This document shows, one piece after another, positions 22,450-32,179 of a stretch of 64,000 bases of DNA. Position 1 is the first letter of the stretch; each line of letters opens with the position of its first letter. The stretch is from Cryoendolithus antarcticus (Eukaryota; Ascomycota; Dothideomycetes; Cladosporiales; Cladosporiaceae). The translations under genes and the position numbers were made by a program. The stretch spans positions 372,001 to 436,000 of the forward strand of contig NAJO01000008.1 in the NCBI GenBank assembly GCA_002077065.1. Direction: 5' to 3'. The notes under the pieces were generated by a model. It was not told the origin of the DNA. It was given only the letters and a program-made list of their open reading frames with translations, and ran no database searches.

Positions 22450-23493
22450 GCGTATATGAGTGTCTGCTTGAAAGTCAGTGCTGCTTACTAGGAGCTCATC
22501 GCTGCGTCTGGGTGATGTTAAGGACTATCAGGTGAAAGATGAAAAATACATTGGGTCAACAGTCGGCTCTGAGAGCCGTCGGTTTTAGCATGGAATGAAT
22601 TGTGTTCATCAGGAAGTATCGAGGACAGAGTAGAAGGTATAGACTCACTCATAGACCTGAACGGTAGAAGAAGGGAGAACGAATTTTTACCTAGCACTGG
22701 AGTCAGTACGTTGCAACTGAACGGTCACAGTGGGAAGAGGATGATAATAGGGTCATATCAGGTAATCGAACCAAGTTGCTCGTCATCTCAATTGATCGGC
22801 AGTTTAAGTATATTTGTGTTGCTCATCATGAGATGATAGTTGGAGGAGAGGAGCTGCGTGCATACCTGTTCTACCTTACAGAATGTGCCGCTACTCGGGA
22901 GTTGACCTCAACCAGCTCACAAACCGTGGGTCGGAGATGCACCTTCATAGCGCTTGAAGCTGTAGTACTAAGAAGCATGCTCGCACAAGTGGCCAAGTGG
23001 ACCTGCTGCTCTTGTCAGTGACTGTACATATTGCTGTGCAATGTAGAAGTGCAGTGTAAGGATTCGGATCAGCCAGTCCTTTGGCGGGACGGTCAATCAC
23101 CATATCGGGCTCCGGGTAGGGGCCTTGGTAGTGATAGGGGCGACAACATATCATCATGTGAATCGACTGGGGAGATGAGATGAGGAGAACGTACCTTGCT
23201 GCGATGTCATGTGGTGTCGTGGTAAAGAGTATGAGACGAAGAAAAGTCGAGGTGAATGTTTGGCTGTGAGTGCACGGTGCAATATGGCTTGGCATTGCCG
23301 AAGCTCGACTGCTCGACTCGCGCAGTGACTACCTTCTACACATCCCACCTTACCTCGATATCAGTGTACTCGACCACATTTGACAAGCATTCGACTTTCA
23401 AGGCCCCTTACTTGCCATCGATACCTACTCGATCACTTCCCTCACTAGCCAACATCAACGTTGCGACTCGTCCGACTGCCACTGCCATCGACA
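22450..23493. other. intergenic, nothing coding seen
   Basis: About 1 kb between the SDR stop and the NC2-beta start. It holds a hairpin at 22563-22577 and probably the NC2-beta promoter. No tRNA or family frame found. Confidence 0.4.
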
Positions 23494-24167
23494 ATGTCAG
23501 ACAAGGAATTCGGAGGTACTTTCTGAAGGCATGGTATCGGCATTGCGACTTCCACTGATACGCTGCACAGGTAATGACGATCTCTCTCTGCCAAAAGGTA
23601 AGCACTTCCCCTCTTGATCGTTCACCTCGCAGCTACATTCGACATGGAAGGGACCGGCCATGTCAGATACAGCTTTGCGCCGGGCGCTCGGCTAACCCAC
23701 ATACCTCCAGCTACCGTCCAAAAGATCATCAACGAAGTCCTCGCAGCCACGAGCAACGCTGGCGATGGCGCCATGACATTTGCCAAGGAGACGCGCGACT
23801 TGCTCATTGAATGTTGCGTCGAGTTCATCACTATGATAACTACTGAAGCCAACGATATCGCGGAGAAGGAGGCAAAGAAGACGATCGCGTGCGAGCATAT
23901 CAGTAAGAGTTTGGAGGAGCTTGGATTTGGCGACTACGTGCCGGAGATGGAGAAGGTAGCGGAGGACTTCAAGACCAGCCAGGTGGTCCGTATTTGCGTA
24001 CATGGCAGAGCAGTGAGATACGTGCTGACACTACAAACCAGTCTCGAGAACGTAAGACGGGCAAGTTGAACACTAGCGGACACACTCCCGAGGAGTTGGC
24101 GGCGATGCAAGAGGAATTGTTCAAGAGCGCTGGCGAGAAGTACTCGAAGTCGGAGGAGCAGGACTAG
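23494..24167 (+). CDS. NCB2: NC2-beta (Dr1/Ncb2) transcription repressor subunit
   Basis: Four exons: 23494-23515, 23571-23597, 23711-23982 (or 23985) and 24042-24167. Introns are GT..AG; the first two are clear, and the third has a weak donor with two equivalent in-frame choices. Product about 148 residues: MSDKEFGGNDDLSLPKATVQ, then a histone fold with KIINEVLAATSNAGDGAMTF and KKTIACEHISKSLEELGF. The tail has SRERKTGKLNTSG and EELAAMQEELFKSAGEKYS. NC2-beta pairs with NC2-alpha through histone folds and binds TBP on promoter DNA, blocking TFIIA/TFIIB entry; nuclear. The normal family ends about here, at TAG 24165. Unusually the frame stays open behind the TAG for a further long stretch (separate entry). 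Confidence 0.88.
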
Positions 24168-24953
24168 GACCCCGCAGCGGACAGCAACAAGACTTCGCCG
24201 CCGGATAAGTCGATCTTGAGCACAGCACATCAGTCCGCAGAGCAGATGAACCGCCAGAGCAGCGAAGGTCGGTCTTCACGAAGACAGGAGGATCATAGTC
24301 CAGTCCACAGTGTTCACGACAGTCCAGGCGGAGTACTGCTACCCAAGCAAGACGCCAAGGATACTGTCCCTGTGACATCGGAGCTATCTACTGAAAGCAA
24401 GCACCCTGAACAGGCCGCGGTAGCGCATGGCGCAATTCCTTCCTAGCAGGAACCAGAGCGCCGTGCGGACACTATCATAGGGGGAAACGAGGCTTCTTTG
24501 AACGGCGGAATCGATCTATCGACGGTGCTTTCCATCGACAGTATTGCTGGCCAGAGGCTTGCTGATGGTCATGCTGTCTTACATGCCATGCACTCGGAAC
24601 TAGGCTCTTTCCATCCCATCTCTATCGAATCCGTGGACACTATCGCACGCCGGATGATCGCCAATGGCAATCACATCCTCAACACCATGTATTTCGGGCG
24701 ACCCCGGTGCGACTCCACCACGATGACAGCGGTCGACTCTATAGCCCGCAAGATGATCGCCACTGGCAATGCTATCTTGAATGCGGTGTATACACGACAT
24801 CTCCGGTCGAGCAGTGCCACATTTAATATGATTGACACAATGGCACGCGACATGATTGCAGAACGCGGCGTCGATCAGAAGCGTTCCTGCAACGCTGCAG
24901 ACATTGCATGCCATCAACACTGTGCAGGCACCATAGCGGGATTACCAGCATAG
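24168..24953 (+). CDS. in-frame open stretch after NC2-beta with 33-residue tandem repeats, unrecognised
   Basis: In the same frame as the last NC2-beta exon, codons run on from 24168 to TAG 24951, 261 sense or stop codons with a single internal stop, TAG at 24444-24446. The first part (to 24443) is a polar, Ser/Glu/His-rich disordered sequence; the second part has four repeats of the pattern (I/V)D(S/T)(I/M)A-x3-(I/L)A-x-G. Either this is a C-terminal extension of NC2-beta cut off by TAGs that may once have been CAG, or a separate downstream gene whose start I cannot place. An intron from GTAGCG (about 24420) to an AG at 24491 would remove the internal TAG in frame, so splicing is another option. 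No family recognised. Confidence 0.45.
24534..24869 (+). repeat. 99-bp coding tandem repeat, three full units plus a partial
   Basis: Units begin at 24534, 24633, 24732 and 24831, exactly 99 bases apart. Unit starts read IDSIAGQRLADG, VDTIARRMIANG, VDSIARKMIATG and IDTMARDMIAERG; the second and third also share GNxILNxxY. The DNA is diverged but the protein pattern is kept, suggesting past selection on the peptide. Confidence 0.8.
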
Positions 24954-25257
24954 GCATACTAGGACACCTTGAACAGAAAGTTGATATCGTGATGAGAAGT
25001 GTGTACACCCGCTCAGGGTCCCACTGACCGTGACCGCTATGATTCGCGATTGGCACGCCCATCGCAAGAGTGTACATCGCGTATCGCGGTTGCTGCCTCC
25101 TTTGATTATCAGGCAGAATTTCAAGGCCGCCCGCGCGGAGCGGCGTTCAATCCGCACCAGCAATAACAGGGGGCGGTTGACCATTCGCGAGTCGTGCATA
25201 CGATTTACTGATGAGCGTACTCCGCGTATCAGTCTGATCGACCAGCCTCAACGTCGT
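24954..25257. other. short intergenic, nothing seen
   Basis: Between the repeat frame and the 3' end of the glucosamine-6-phosphate deaminase gene (opposite strand). No feature recognised. Confidence 0.4.
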
Positions 25258-26583
25258 CTAAAAGATCCCTTCCGTCGGTGAGTCCACCCGCTCATGCATA
25301 CTGTCCAGCTTCGGCTCCCTCACCTCTCCTTCATTCCCACGGTTCATCTCTGTTGGCAGCCTCACATGCATAGCATCTGGCACCAAGTCCGGCGTCACCA
25401 TCCTCAGCATCTCCGGCCTCTTCGGTGCTGCCAAGAAGTGTTTCGGCGTTGCGGTCTGCGATCTATCAAGATCCTCCAACACGGAATCCCTCTTTGATTC
25501 CATGACTTCTTCACCCTCCACCTTCTGCCTCCCCTCAGATCCCTCAACGGCTCTGAAGTACCTCACAGTCTTGACCCTCAACTCCACAGTCGCCTCCTCG
25601 TCCACCACGATCATAGCACGGGCGTGCATCTGCAGCGCACTGAGCGTCCACATATGGTTCACTCCTTCCTCTACGCATTTCTGCAGCGCGAGAGCTTTGT
25701 GCGCGCCGGTGACAAGGATCGAGACTTCGCGCGCGGCGAGGATGGTCGCGATGCCGACTGTGAGCGCCATTCTGGGGACGGCAGAGGGGTTGTGAGCGAA
25801 GAACCGTGAGTTGGCTTGCAGGGTGGAGGGGGCGAGGGTTTTGATCCGGGTCCTGGAGGCTAAGGAGCTGCCTGGCTCTGTGGTTTCATTAGTAAGACTG
25901 AACCTCGTAGGTACCAACGAACATACCATTGAAGGCTATGTGTCCATCGTCCCCCATCCCACCGAGGAACAACTCGATACCACCTGCGCGCTTGATCTTC
26001 TCCTCGTAGGCTATGCACTCTGCGTCGAGGTCCGGAGCGTTGTTGTTGAGGATGTGGATGTTCGCTGGGTTTATGTCGATGTGCGAGAAGAAGTGCTTGT
26101 ACATAAAAGTGTGGTAGGATTGGGGGTGTTCGCGAGGGAGGCCGACGTATTCGTCCTGAGGAGGGGATCAGATGAAGTGGAGGAATGGTGGGAATGGCGG
26201 GAGGGGTACCATGTTGAATGTCACGACATGCTTGAAGGAGATGTTGCCGGCTTTGTGGCGCTGGACGAGGTTGTTGTAGACGCCCTCGGGGGATGAACCG
26301 GTTGGCTGCGTAGTAGTGAGCAAACCACTAGACACATGAAGACGTTCACGGTGAAACGCACGAGACCGAGCACGAATGTTCTCTCGGGCGTGGGAGCAAA
26401 GACTGTGATACGATCTATCGGACATCAGAACGCTATCTGGCTATACGAGAGACGAGCTCCGACCCACCGACGATGTAGTCCGACACATATTTGGCCGCAG
26501 TCGCTGCATCGTCTCGTACGATAAGTCTCCTGTTTGATGGTCAGCCGAAGGTCTCCCATGTGCAGATGACGGCGGACTGACAT
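25258..26583 (-). CDS. dam1: glucosamine-6-phosphate deaminase
   Basis: Six exons: 26583-26582, 26529-26468, 26402-26362, 26305-26210, 26155-25927, 25877-25258; introns 49-65 bp, all GT..AG. Product about 349 residues. Exon 1 contributes only AT of the start codon; the G comes from exon 2, giving [20 protein letters not shown]. Family marks: [34 protein letters not shown], the catalytic region [20 protein letters not shown], and [14 protein letters not shown]. It converts GlcN-6-P to fructose-6-P and ammonia, the last step of the pathway. Beyond the normal core there is a C-terminal tail of about 80 polar residues. The second intron could alternatively use a donor giving a 44 bp intron. Divergent from the transporter gene. 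Confidence 0.92.
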
Positions 26584-27910
26584 CTTTCCTGATATGCGAT
26601 TGTGTAGTCCGCTGCAAGATGAATGAGTGAGAGAGGAGGAACAAATTTGGAACTTGGCGAAGAAGTCTTGAACGGGACCAACACGGAGGGGTTACTTGGG
26701 TCTTGAATGAGTACAAATGCCCGAGAGAATGTGACTCAAGGCCAGCGAACGGTACGCAGTTGCACGTGAAAGATTGAAGCGCCAGCACGGCACGTGGTAG
26801 CCATGACATGTGCTCGAGCAGGACTTGAGGTGGACCTTGTGGGAACGAGTGTAGCGATACGCCGCATCGATGTTGCGCTCCAGTGCTGCTTTACCATCGA
26901 GTACGTTACTTCTGACGAGCACCTGGTGAATTAATCTCTCGATATCCGATCCTCCTACGAGGTCGCGTCGTTCTGACATGTGTCAACGACTGCGACCCAA
27001 TTGTCTAGCAGGCGAGCGCCGTCGCAGCATCGGCGCCTCTACTGAAGCTCGTCTAATGGCGCGAGGGACCCAGTGAGGTAACGATAGCATTGTTGCACGC
27101 AGTGTAGGTGCCCCACCGCCCCTAATGCCTCCTTCCAGACTGCGAGGTAGGATGTCCCCCGGAGATGTGACGGTGCGGTGCGCATCTCAAGCGAGATCAA
27201 TACCCAGCGACGTGACAGTGAGAGGTATCCTGACATGGTCGAATTGTGCGCGTGAAGTCGAAATGGCGCTTCGGGATGCTCTCCGCCAAGCTTCCGCTGC
27301 CAAGTCCACTAGCGTGTTTCGAGACTCTCCTTCGGGAATACGTGCAGCGTTACATTGGAGCCGCATGGATCTTATCGAGTCCCCGCTCGTCTACTACCTT
27401 CACTGTGAGATGGGTTGCTTGCATACGCCTCTGACTTGCAGCCGAGAGCGCTGGGAGGTGATCGTCACCTCATCGGCGGCTGCTCAGAGCATGTCAAGCT
27501 ATCTCTCAGGACGCCTTCTGCAACGCCGTCATCACACGAGCATCACCACCGCGCAGACCGGACGGGTACCACTCGCCACACCCGGCCGAAGGATCGGGAG
27601 CGCGTGCAACCTTACCTAGCGACTCCCTCTCGTTTGATTCGACAGCGGCTCCGGACTTGTGGTCAGCCGGCAGACCACCTCCACAAACCTAGACCCTGGC
27701 GTGAGGAGATACCGCCCAGATAGCAGGGAGTAGCTGGAGCTCGTGAAAGACATTCGAGGTTATCAGGACTTCACTTCCTCCATCCTGTCGCGTGTCACGT
27801 CGTTCTCATACTTTTGAGTAGGTTTCATAAGCTTTCGCAGCTGGACGTGAGAGTGTACAGTGGTTCGCAAGCACTTACATTCACGCTTTGCAAGTCGGCA
27901 CGCGACCATT
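26584..27910. promoter_or_regulatory. bidirectional control region of dam1 and the transporter
   Basis: 1.3 kb between divergent GlcNAc-cluster genes, so both promoters and dam1 5' UTR lie here. No coding frame with family signs. I did not find a convincing Ndt80-type (CRCAAAW) site cluster by eye, so RON1 binding here is only expected from the known cluster biology. Confidence 0.45.
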
Positions 27911-29665
27911 ATGGCGGAGGCAGGAGAGAAGGCAGTGCCTGTGCAGGAGACATACGCAAACACGAACCCTGAAGATGGAGTCCTTACGGCAGATCGACCT
28001 GCTGGATGGATGTATCGTGAGCGAAAGATCGGCCCTATCAGGATCCCATGGTTCGCTGGTCCCGAGATTCAGCTCTTGATGGTAGCGTTCGTGTGCTTCC
28101 TGTGCCCTGGTAGGTTGGCAGTCCACATGCGTCGAAGGGAGCACTGTAATGCTGACAATCTACATTCAGGCATGTTTAACGCGATCAACGGCCTGGGAGG
28201 TGGTGGCCAGGTTGACCCGAAGCCCGGCAACGATGCGGTCAGTCGGTTTGATATGGTTGCTACGAGACTCCACAACTGACATGCGACCAGAACGTAGCCG
28301 TGTATGCAGCTTTCTGCGTTGTAGGCTTTTTTGCGGGCTCGATCACCAACTGGCTCGGCGTCAAAGCAGCCCTGTCCTTCGGCGGCATAGGCTACTGCGT
28401 CTACGTTTCCTCGTATCTGTGCTACAACCACACGAAGAACTACGGCTACATGATCTTTGCCGGATTCTGGCTGGGTTGCTCTGCTGGAGTCCTCTGGGCT
28501 GCACAAGGCGCGATCATGATGGCATATCCTCCCGAAGGGTCGAAGGGAAAGTACATCTCGACGTTCTGGGCGATCTTCAACTTGGGTGGTGTGATTGGCT
28601 CTCTCATTCCTCTGGGCCAGAACATTCATACTACCTCCAATTCGACAGTGTCTGATGGCACGTACGTTGGGTTCATCATTCTTACCTTTCTGGGAGCGAC
28701 TTTGGCCTGGTTCTTAGTCGACGCAAAAAAAGTCATTCGCAAGGATGGATCCCGAGTCATCGTCATGAAACATCCGACATGGAAGACTGAGCTTTGGGGC
28801 CTGTGGGAGACTCTGATCAGCGATCCTTTCATCGTCTTCCTCTTCCCGATGTTCTTTGCCTCCAACTGGTAGGGCCCTGCAGTGATTAGTCGATAAGACC
28901 TCGCTAACAAGATGACCAGGTTCTACACTTACCAATTCAACGGTGTCAATCTTGCGCAGTTCAATACTCGCACAAGGTCTCTTAATAATGTTCTCTATTG
29001 GACAGCCCAGATCTTTGGCGCTATGGTATTCGGATATGCGTTGGACCTGGAGCGCTTCAGGCGGACCACGCGAGCTAAAGCATGCTGGGTAGCACTCTTC
29101 GTGCTTACCTTCGTGATCTACGGTGGTGGCTACGCTTTCCAAAAGGGCTATACCCGCGCGGAGGTCAATGCGGGAGCTGACACGCCAGATGATCCGTCAG
29201 ACGACTACGTGAAGATGGACTGGACGAGCTCGGGTTACGTGGGCCCCATGTTTTTATACATCTTCTACGGCTTCTATGTGAGTATCATAAGGCCCTTTGA
29301 ACGCATGATCCTTACTGACCATCCTCCAGGATGCCGCCTGGCAATGCAGCGTGTACTGGTTCATGGGAGCAATGACAAACAACGGGCGCAAACTTGCGAA
29401 CTACGCAGCATTTTACAAGAGCATCCAGTCTGCAGCGGCCGTCATCATCTGGCGCATTGACAGCCTGGGCATCACGTACATGTCTGAGCTGGGCTCAACA
29501 TGGGGTCTGCTCGCTGGCAGCTTAGTGATCGCTCTGCCCGTGATGTTGAAGACTATCAAGGACACTGTACCTCTTGAGGAGGATCTGAAGCTGTCTGACG
29601 AGACGGCTGAAGAGGTCGTGGGTCACAAGGTGATGGTGACAGAGACGACGCAGGAGAAGATCTGA
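27911..29665 (+). CDS. UNC93-like (DUF895) MFS transporter, candidate GlcNAc carrier
   Basis: Five exons: 27911-28109, 28170-28237, 28291-28868, 28920-29277, 29330-29665; introns 51-60 bp, all frames join cleanly. Product 512 residues with about 11-12 hydrophobic spans. It begins IPWFAGPEIQLLMVAFVCFL, then GMFNAINGLGGGGQVD, FCVVGFFAGSITNWLG, GVLWAAQGAIMMAYPPE, and MFFASNWFYTYQFNGVN, which are constant features of fungal UNC93-type membrane proteins. These belong to the major facilitator superfamily; most have no assigned substrate. Here it sits between the GlcN-6-P deaminase and the GlcNAc kinase genes, the place where a GlcNAc uptake system would be expected, so a role in GlcNAc import is inferred from context only. 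Plasma membrane or endomembrane location unresolved. Confidence 0.85.
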
Positions 29666-30595
29666 GCGTGAAGCGTAAGCGGCGTCCTGTTCTTCTTGAG
29701 TTAGCTTGTTCGATACCAGTATACGCGAAGCTTTAAGCGATGCCACTCGACTTCACCGTCAGCACCACCTGCATATATGTGTTCATCTGGATCATCTGTT
29801 GATCTTGCGTACAGCACATGTAAGCATTCGTGCGTCGGTGATAGTCTCACCGATCAACCGGATACAAAGGCAATCCGAGCCGAATAACGTGCAACTCTTT
29901 CCCGATCACGGGGGCCACTGGAGCTTTCACTGTGGACGTACCTGACTTGTCGATGTAACGTCACCAAAGATACCCGCATTTGGACCCTCAGCGACATCGA
30001 AGGCCTTGCTTTCGATTTGTGCAGCAGCACCGCTACGCTCTCCACCCTACCGCGTACATGCCGAGGGGCCTTGCCGTCCGAAGCGTGGCCAACCGTTCAC
30101 GCCGTTACACAGCGCTCTACCCATGACCCTTTCACGCTACGCCACATGCTTCTAACGTGCTTCTCACCTGCACGCGCCAACGATCCGCTAGAGAACAGGA
30201 TCTCTCGCGTAGGTCACTACCTCGCGTCGTCTGGTCTGTACGGGTGGATCTAGTGTCGCTCTTTGCTCGGCGTCCTGTCTGTGTGAACTCATCAATCTAA
30301 TCCTGACTGGCGGAGTAATGCACCCATGGATACGCTGACGTTCCGCACCGGTCGGATGCTTGGACTGCTTCACGAAGCTGAGTAGATCGGGTCCGCAAGG
30401 TGGTTGCTGCATTGGGCAAGCAGTATGACAGGCGGCTAAAGATCTGGTCCATGTCGTGTTGAGTTCTGTCTACTGTGATCTTGATCCCGCAACTCATATT
30501 CACTGCTGAAGCTTCACTCGACCTCAATGTCTTGCTAGAAGGCATAACGAAGCCTCATTATTCTGGAGAGCTTTAAGTCCGCTGTGTCCCAACAG
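29666..30595. other. intergenic within the GlcNAc cluster
   Basis: About 0.9 kb upstream of the hexokinase gene and downstream of the transporter. No gene recognised; probable kinase promoter. Confidence 0.4.
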
Positions 30596-32179
30596 ATGAC
30601 ATCCAGGAGCGGACCATACCTCTTGAAGCTATTTGAATACCTACCCCTACGCTTCTTCAAGGCAATAGCAGCGATGCTGTCGCCCATACTGCGATCGATC
30701 AGCCAGCCCAGTACACCGCAGATCAGGAAGAGACCGCGGCATGTTGTTGGGACGATGCATCAGAAGAGCATGGAAACGTTCCTAGGCGGGGTGCGCGAGC
30801 TGTTCACAGCACCGCTGGATGTTGGAAAGTTATTACAACTGTCAGGGGAGCTCCGACTGGAATACCTTGATCGCCTACAGTCATCGCCCATATCGATGCT
30901 GCCGTCGTACCAACACACACTGCCTGTCGGCTCGGAGACTGGGGACTATCTCGCGCTAGATGTGGGTGGCTCGACATTGCGAATCGCAGTTATCAGACTG
31001 CTTGGTCGCAAAGAGGATGGGAGCAGCGACCGACAAGTGAGAAGGGTCCGACAGTTTGAGATAGACAAGGCGATTCGCGACTTGAGCGGCGAAGCTTTCT
31101 TTGACTGGATGGCATCTCGTATTGGCGAGATGCTCACGATGTACGGACACATGACTGGTAATGCGAGCGCACAATTGGCAATGGGTCTGAGTTGGTCATT
31201 CCCAATCGAGCAAACCAGTCCAAGGAGCGGGAAGCTGTTGAAGATGGGCAAGGGCTTCAGGGCGACGGAAGAGTGCAGCGGACAAGATTTGAGCGAGCTG
31301 ATCATGCGATCATGTCGGAAGAAGAATCTGAATGTAGTCATGAGGGCTATCGTCAATGATGGCACTGCGACGCTCATATCGCAGGCATACAAGGACCCCT
31401 CTGCGCGTATGTCACTGATCATGGGCACTGGCATGAATGCCAGCGTGTATCTTCCGGTCTCTGCACTGCACCGATCGAAGTTCGGCGACCGACCCGAAGC
31501 ATGGTTTGACGCCGCAGATCACGTGCTGGTTAATACAGAGTTAAGCATGTTTGGCAAGAGCATACTTCCTATCACTCGATGGGACGAAGATCTGAACAGA
31601 GCGCATCAACATCCTGGCTTCCAGCCTCTGGAGTACATGCTTACTGGACGCTACCTCGGCGAGATTGTACGATTGATTCTTGTCGATGCTGTTGCCGATG
31701 CCGGCCTATTCGATGGACAACTACCTGACAGACTCGATGAGCCGTATACGCTCGATACGAAAATTGTCGCTGCGTTCGAAGAGGACACGTCACCGAATCT
31801 TGCTGCTGCGCGTGCCACCTTCCTGAAGGCTCACCGTATGCGCACCAAGCTCAGTCAGTCAGATCTGCTATTCGTGCAGTCAGTGGCGAGACTCGTGTCC
31901 CGACGAGCTCAAGCATATCTTGCTACAGCCCTGCACGCGCTATGGACGCTACGCACTGAAGCAGAGGGTTTGGAGACCGGCAAATCATGCCATGTCACCG
32001 TCGCATGCAATGGCACGATCCTGGAGAAGTACCCTGGCTTCCGCGCACAGACTCAGACCTACCTTGATGAGCTTTGTGTACTTTCTGGAGCTGCGAATGG
32101 TGCCGTCACACTCGAGATGGCTCCGGAGAGCTCACTCTTCGGTGCTGCGGTCGCCGTGTGTTGCTTAGAAGGCACATGA
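30596..32179 (+). CDS. hxk3: hexokinase-family GlcNAc kinase
   Basis: Single exon, 527 residues from ATG 30596. Phosphate-1 motif LALDVGGSTLRIAVIRLLG, the sugar-loop SFPIEQTSPRSGKLLKMGKG (canonical SFP), VNDGTATLIS with the catalytic Asp (canonical NDTVGTL), and the adenosine/phosphate-2 region IMGTGMNASVYLP. The departures from glucose hexokinases, especially NDGTATL and GTGMNAS, and its position between GlcNAc genes fit the fungal GlcNAc kinase group (Candida Nag5/Hxk1, Trichoderma hxk3), which makes GlcNAc-6-P. An N-terminal extension of about 60 residues contains a hydrophobic/basic segment (LLKLFEYLPLRFFKAIAAML) that might guide it to a membrane. Product is then used by dac1. Confidence 0.88.
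   Translation: MTSRSGPYLLKLFEYLPLRFFKAIAAMLSPILRSISQPSTPQIRKRPRHVVGTMHQKSMETFLGGVRELFTAPLDVGKLLQLSGELRLEYLDRLQSSPISMLPSYQHTLPVGSETGDYLALDVGGSTLRIAVIRLLGRKEDGSSDRQVRRVRQFEIDKAIRDLSGEAFFDWMASRIGEMLTMYGHMTGNASAQLAMGLSWSFPIEQTSPRSGKLLKMGKGFRATEECSGQDLSELIMRSCRKKNLNVVMRAIVNDGTATLISQAYKDPSARMSLIMGTGMNASVYLPVSALHRSKFGDRPEAWFDAADHVLVNTELSMFGKSILPITRWDEDLNRAHQHPGFQPLEYMLTGRYLGEIVRLILVDAVADAGLFDGQLPDRLDEPYTLDTKIVAAFEEDTSPNLAAARATFLKAHRMRTKLSQSDLLFVQSVARLVSRRAQAYLATALHALWTLRTEAEGLETGKSCHVTVACNGTILEKYPGFRAQTQTYLDELCVLSGAANGAVTLEMAPESSLFGAAVAVCCLEGT

Noticed and set aside
22750..22790. tRNA-like box (GGTTCGATTAC on the minus strand)
   Set aside because: Flanking bases do not pair into a T arm, and no A box or acceptor stem found.
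27125..27619. 164-residue plus-strand frame in the dam1-transporter gap
   Set aside because: Ser/Arg-rich without signature; lies in an expected promoter region.
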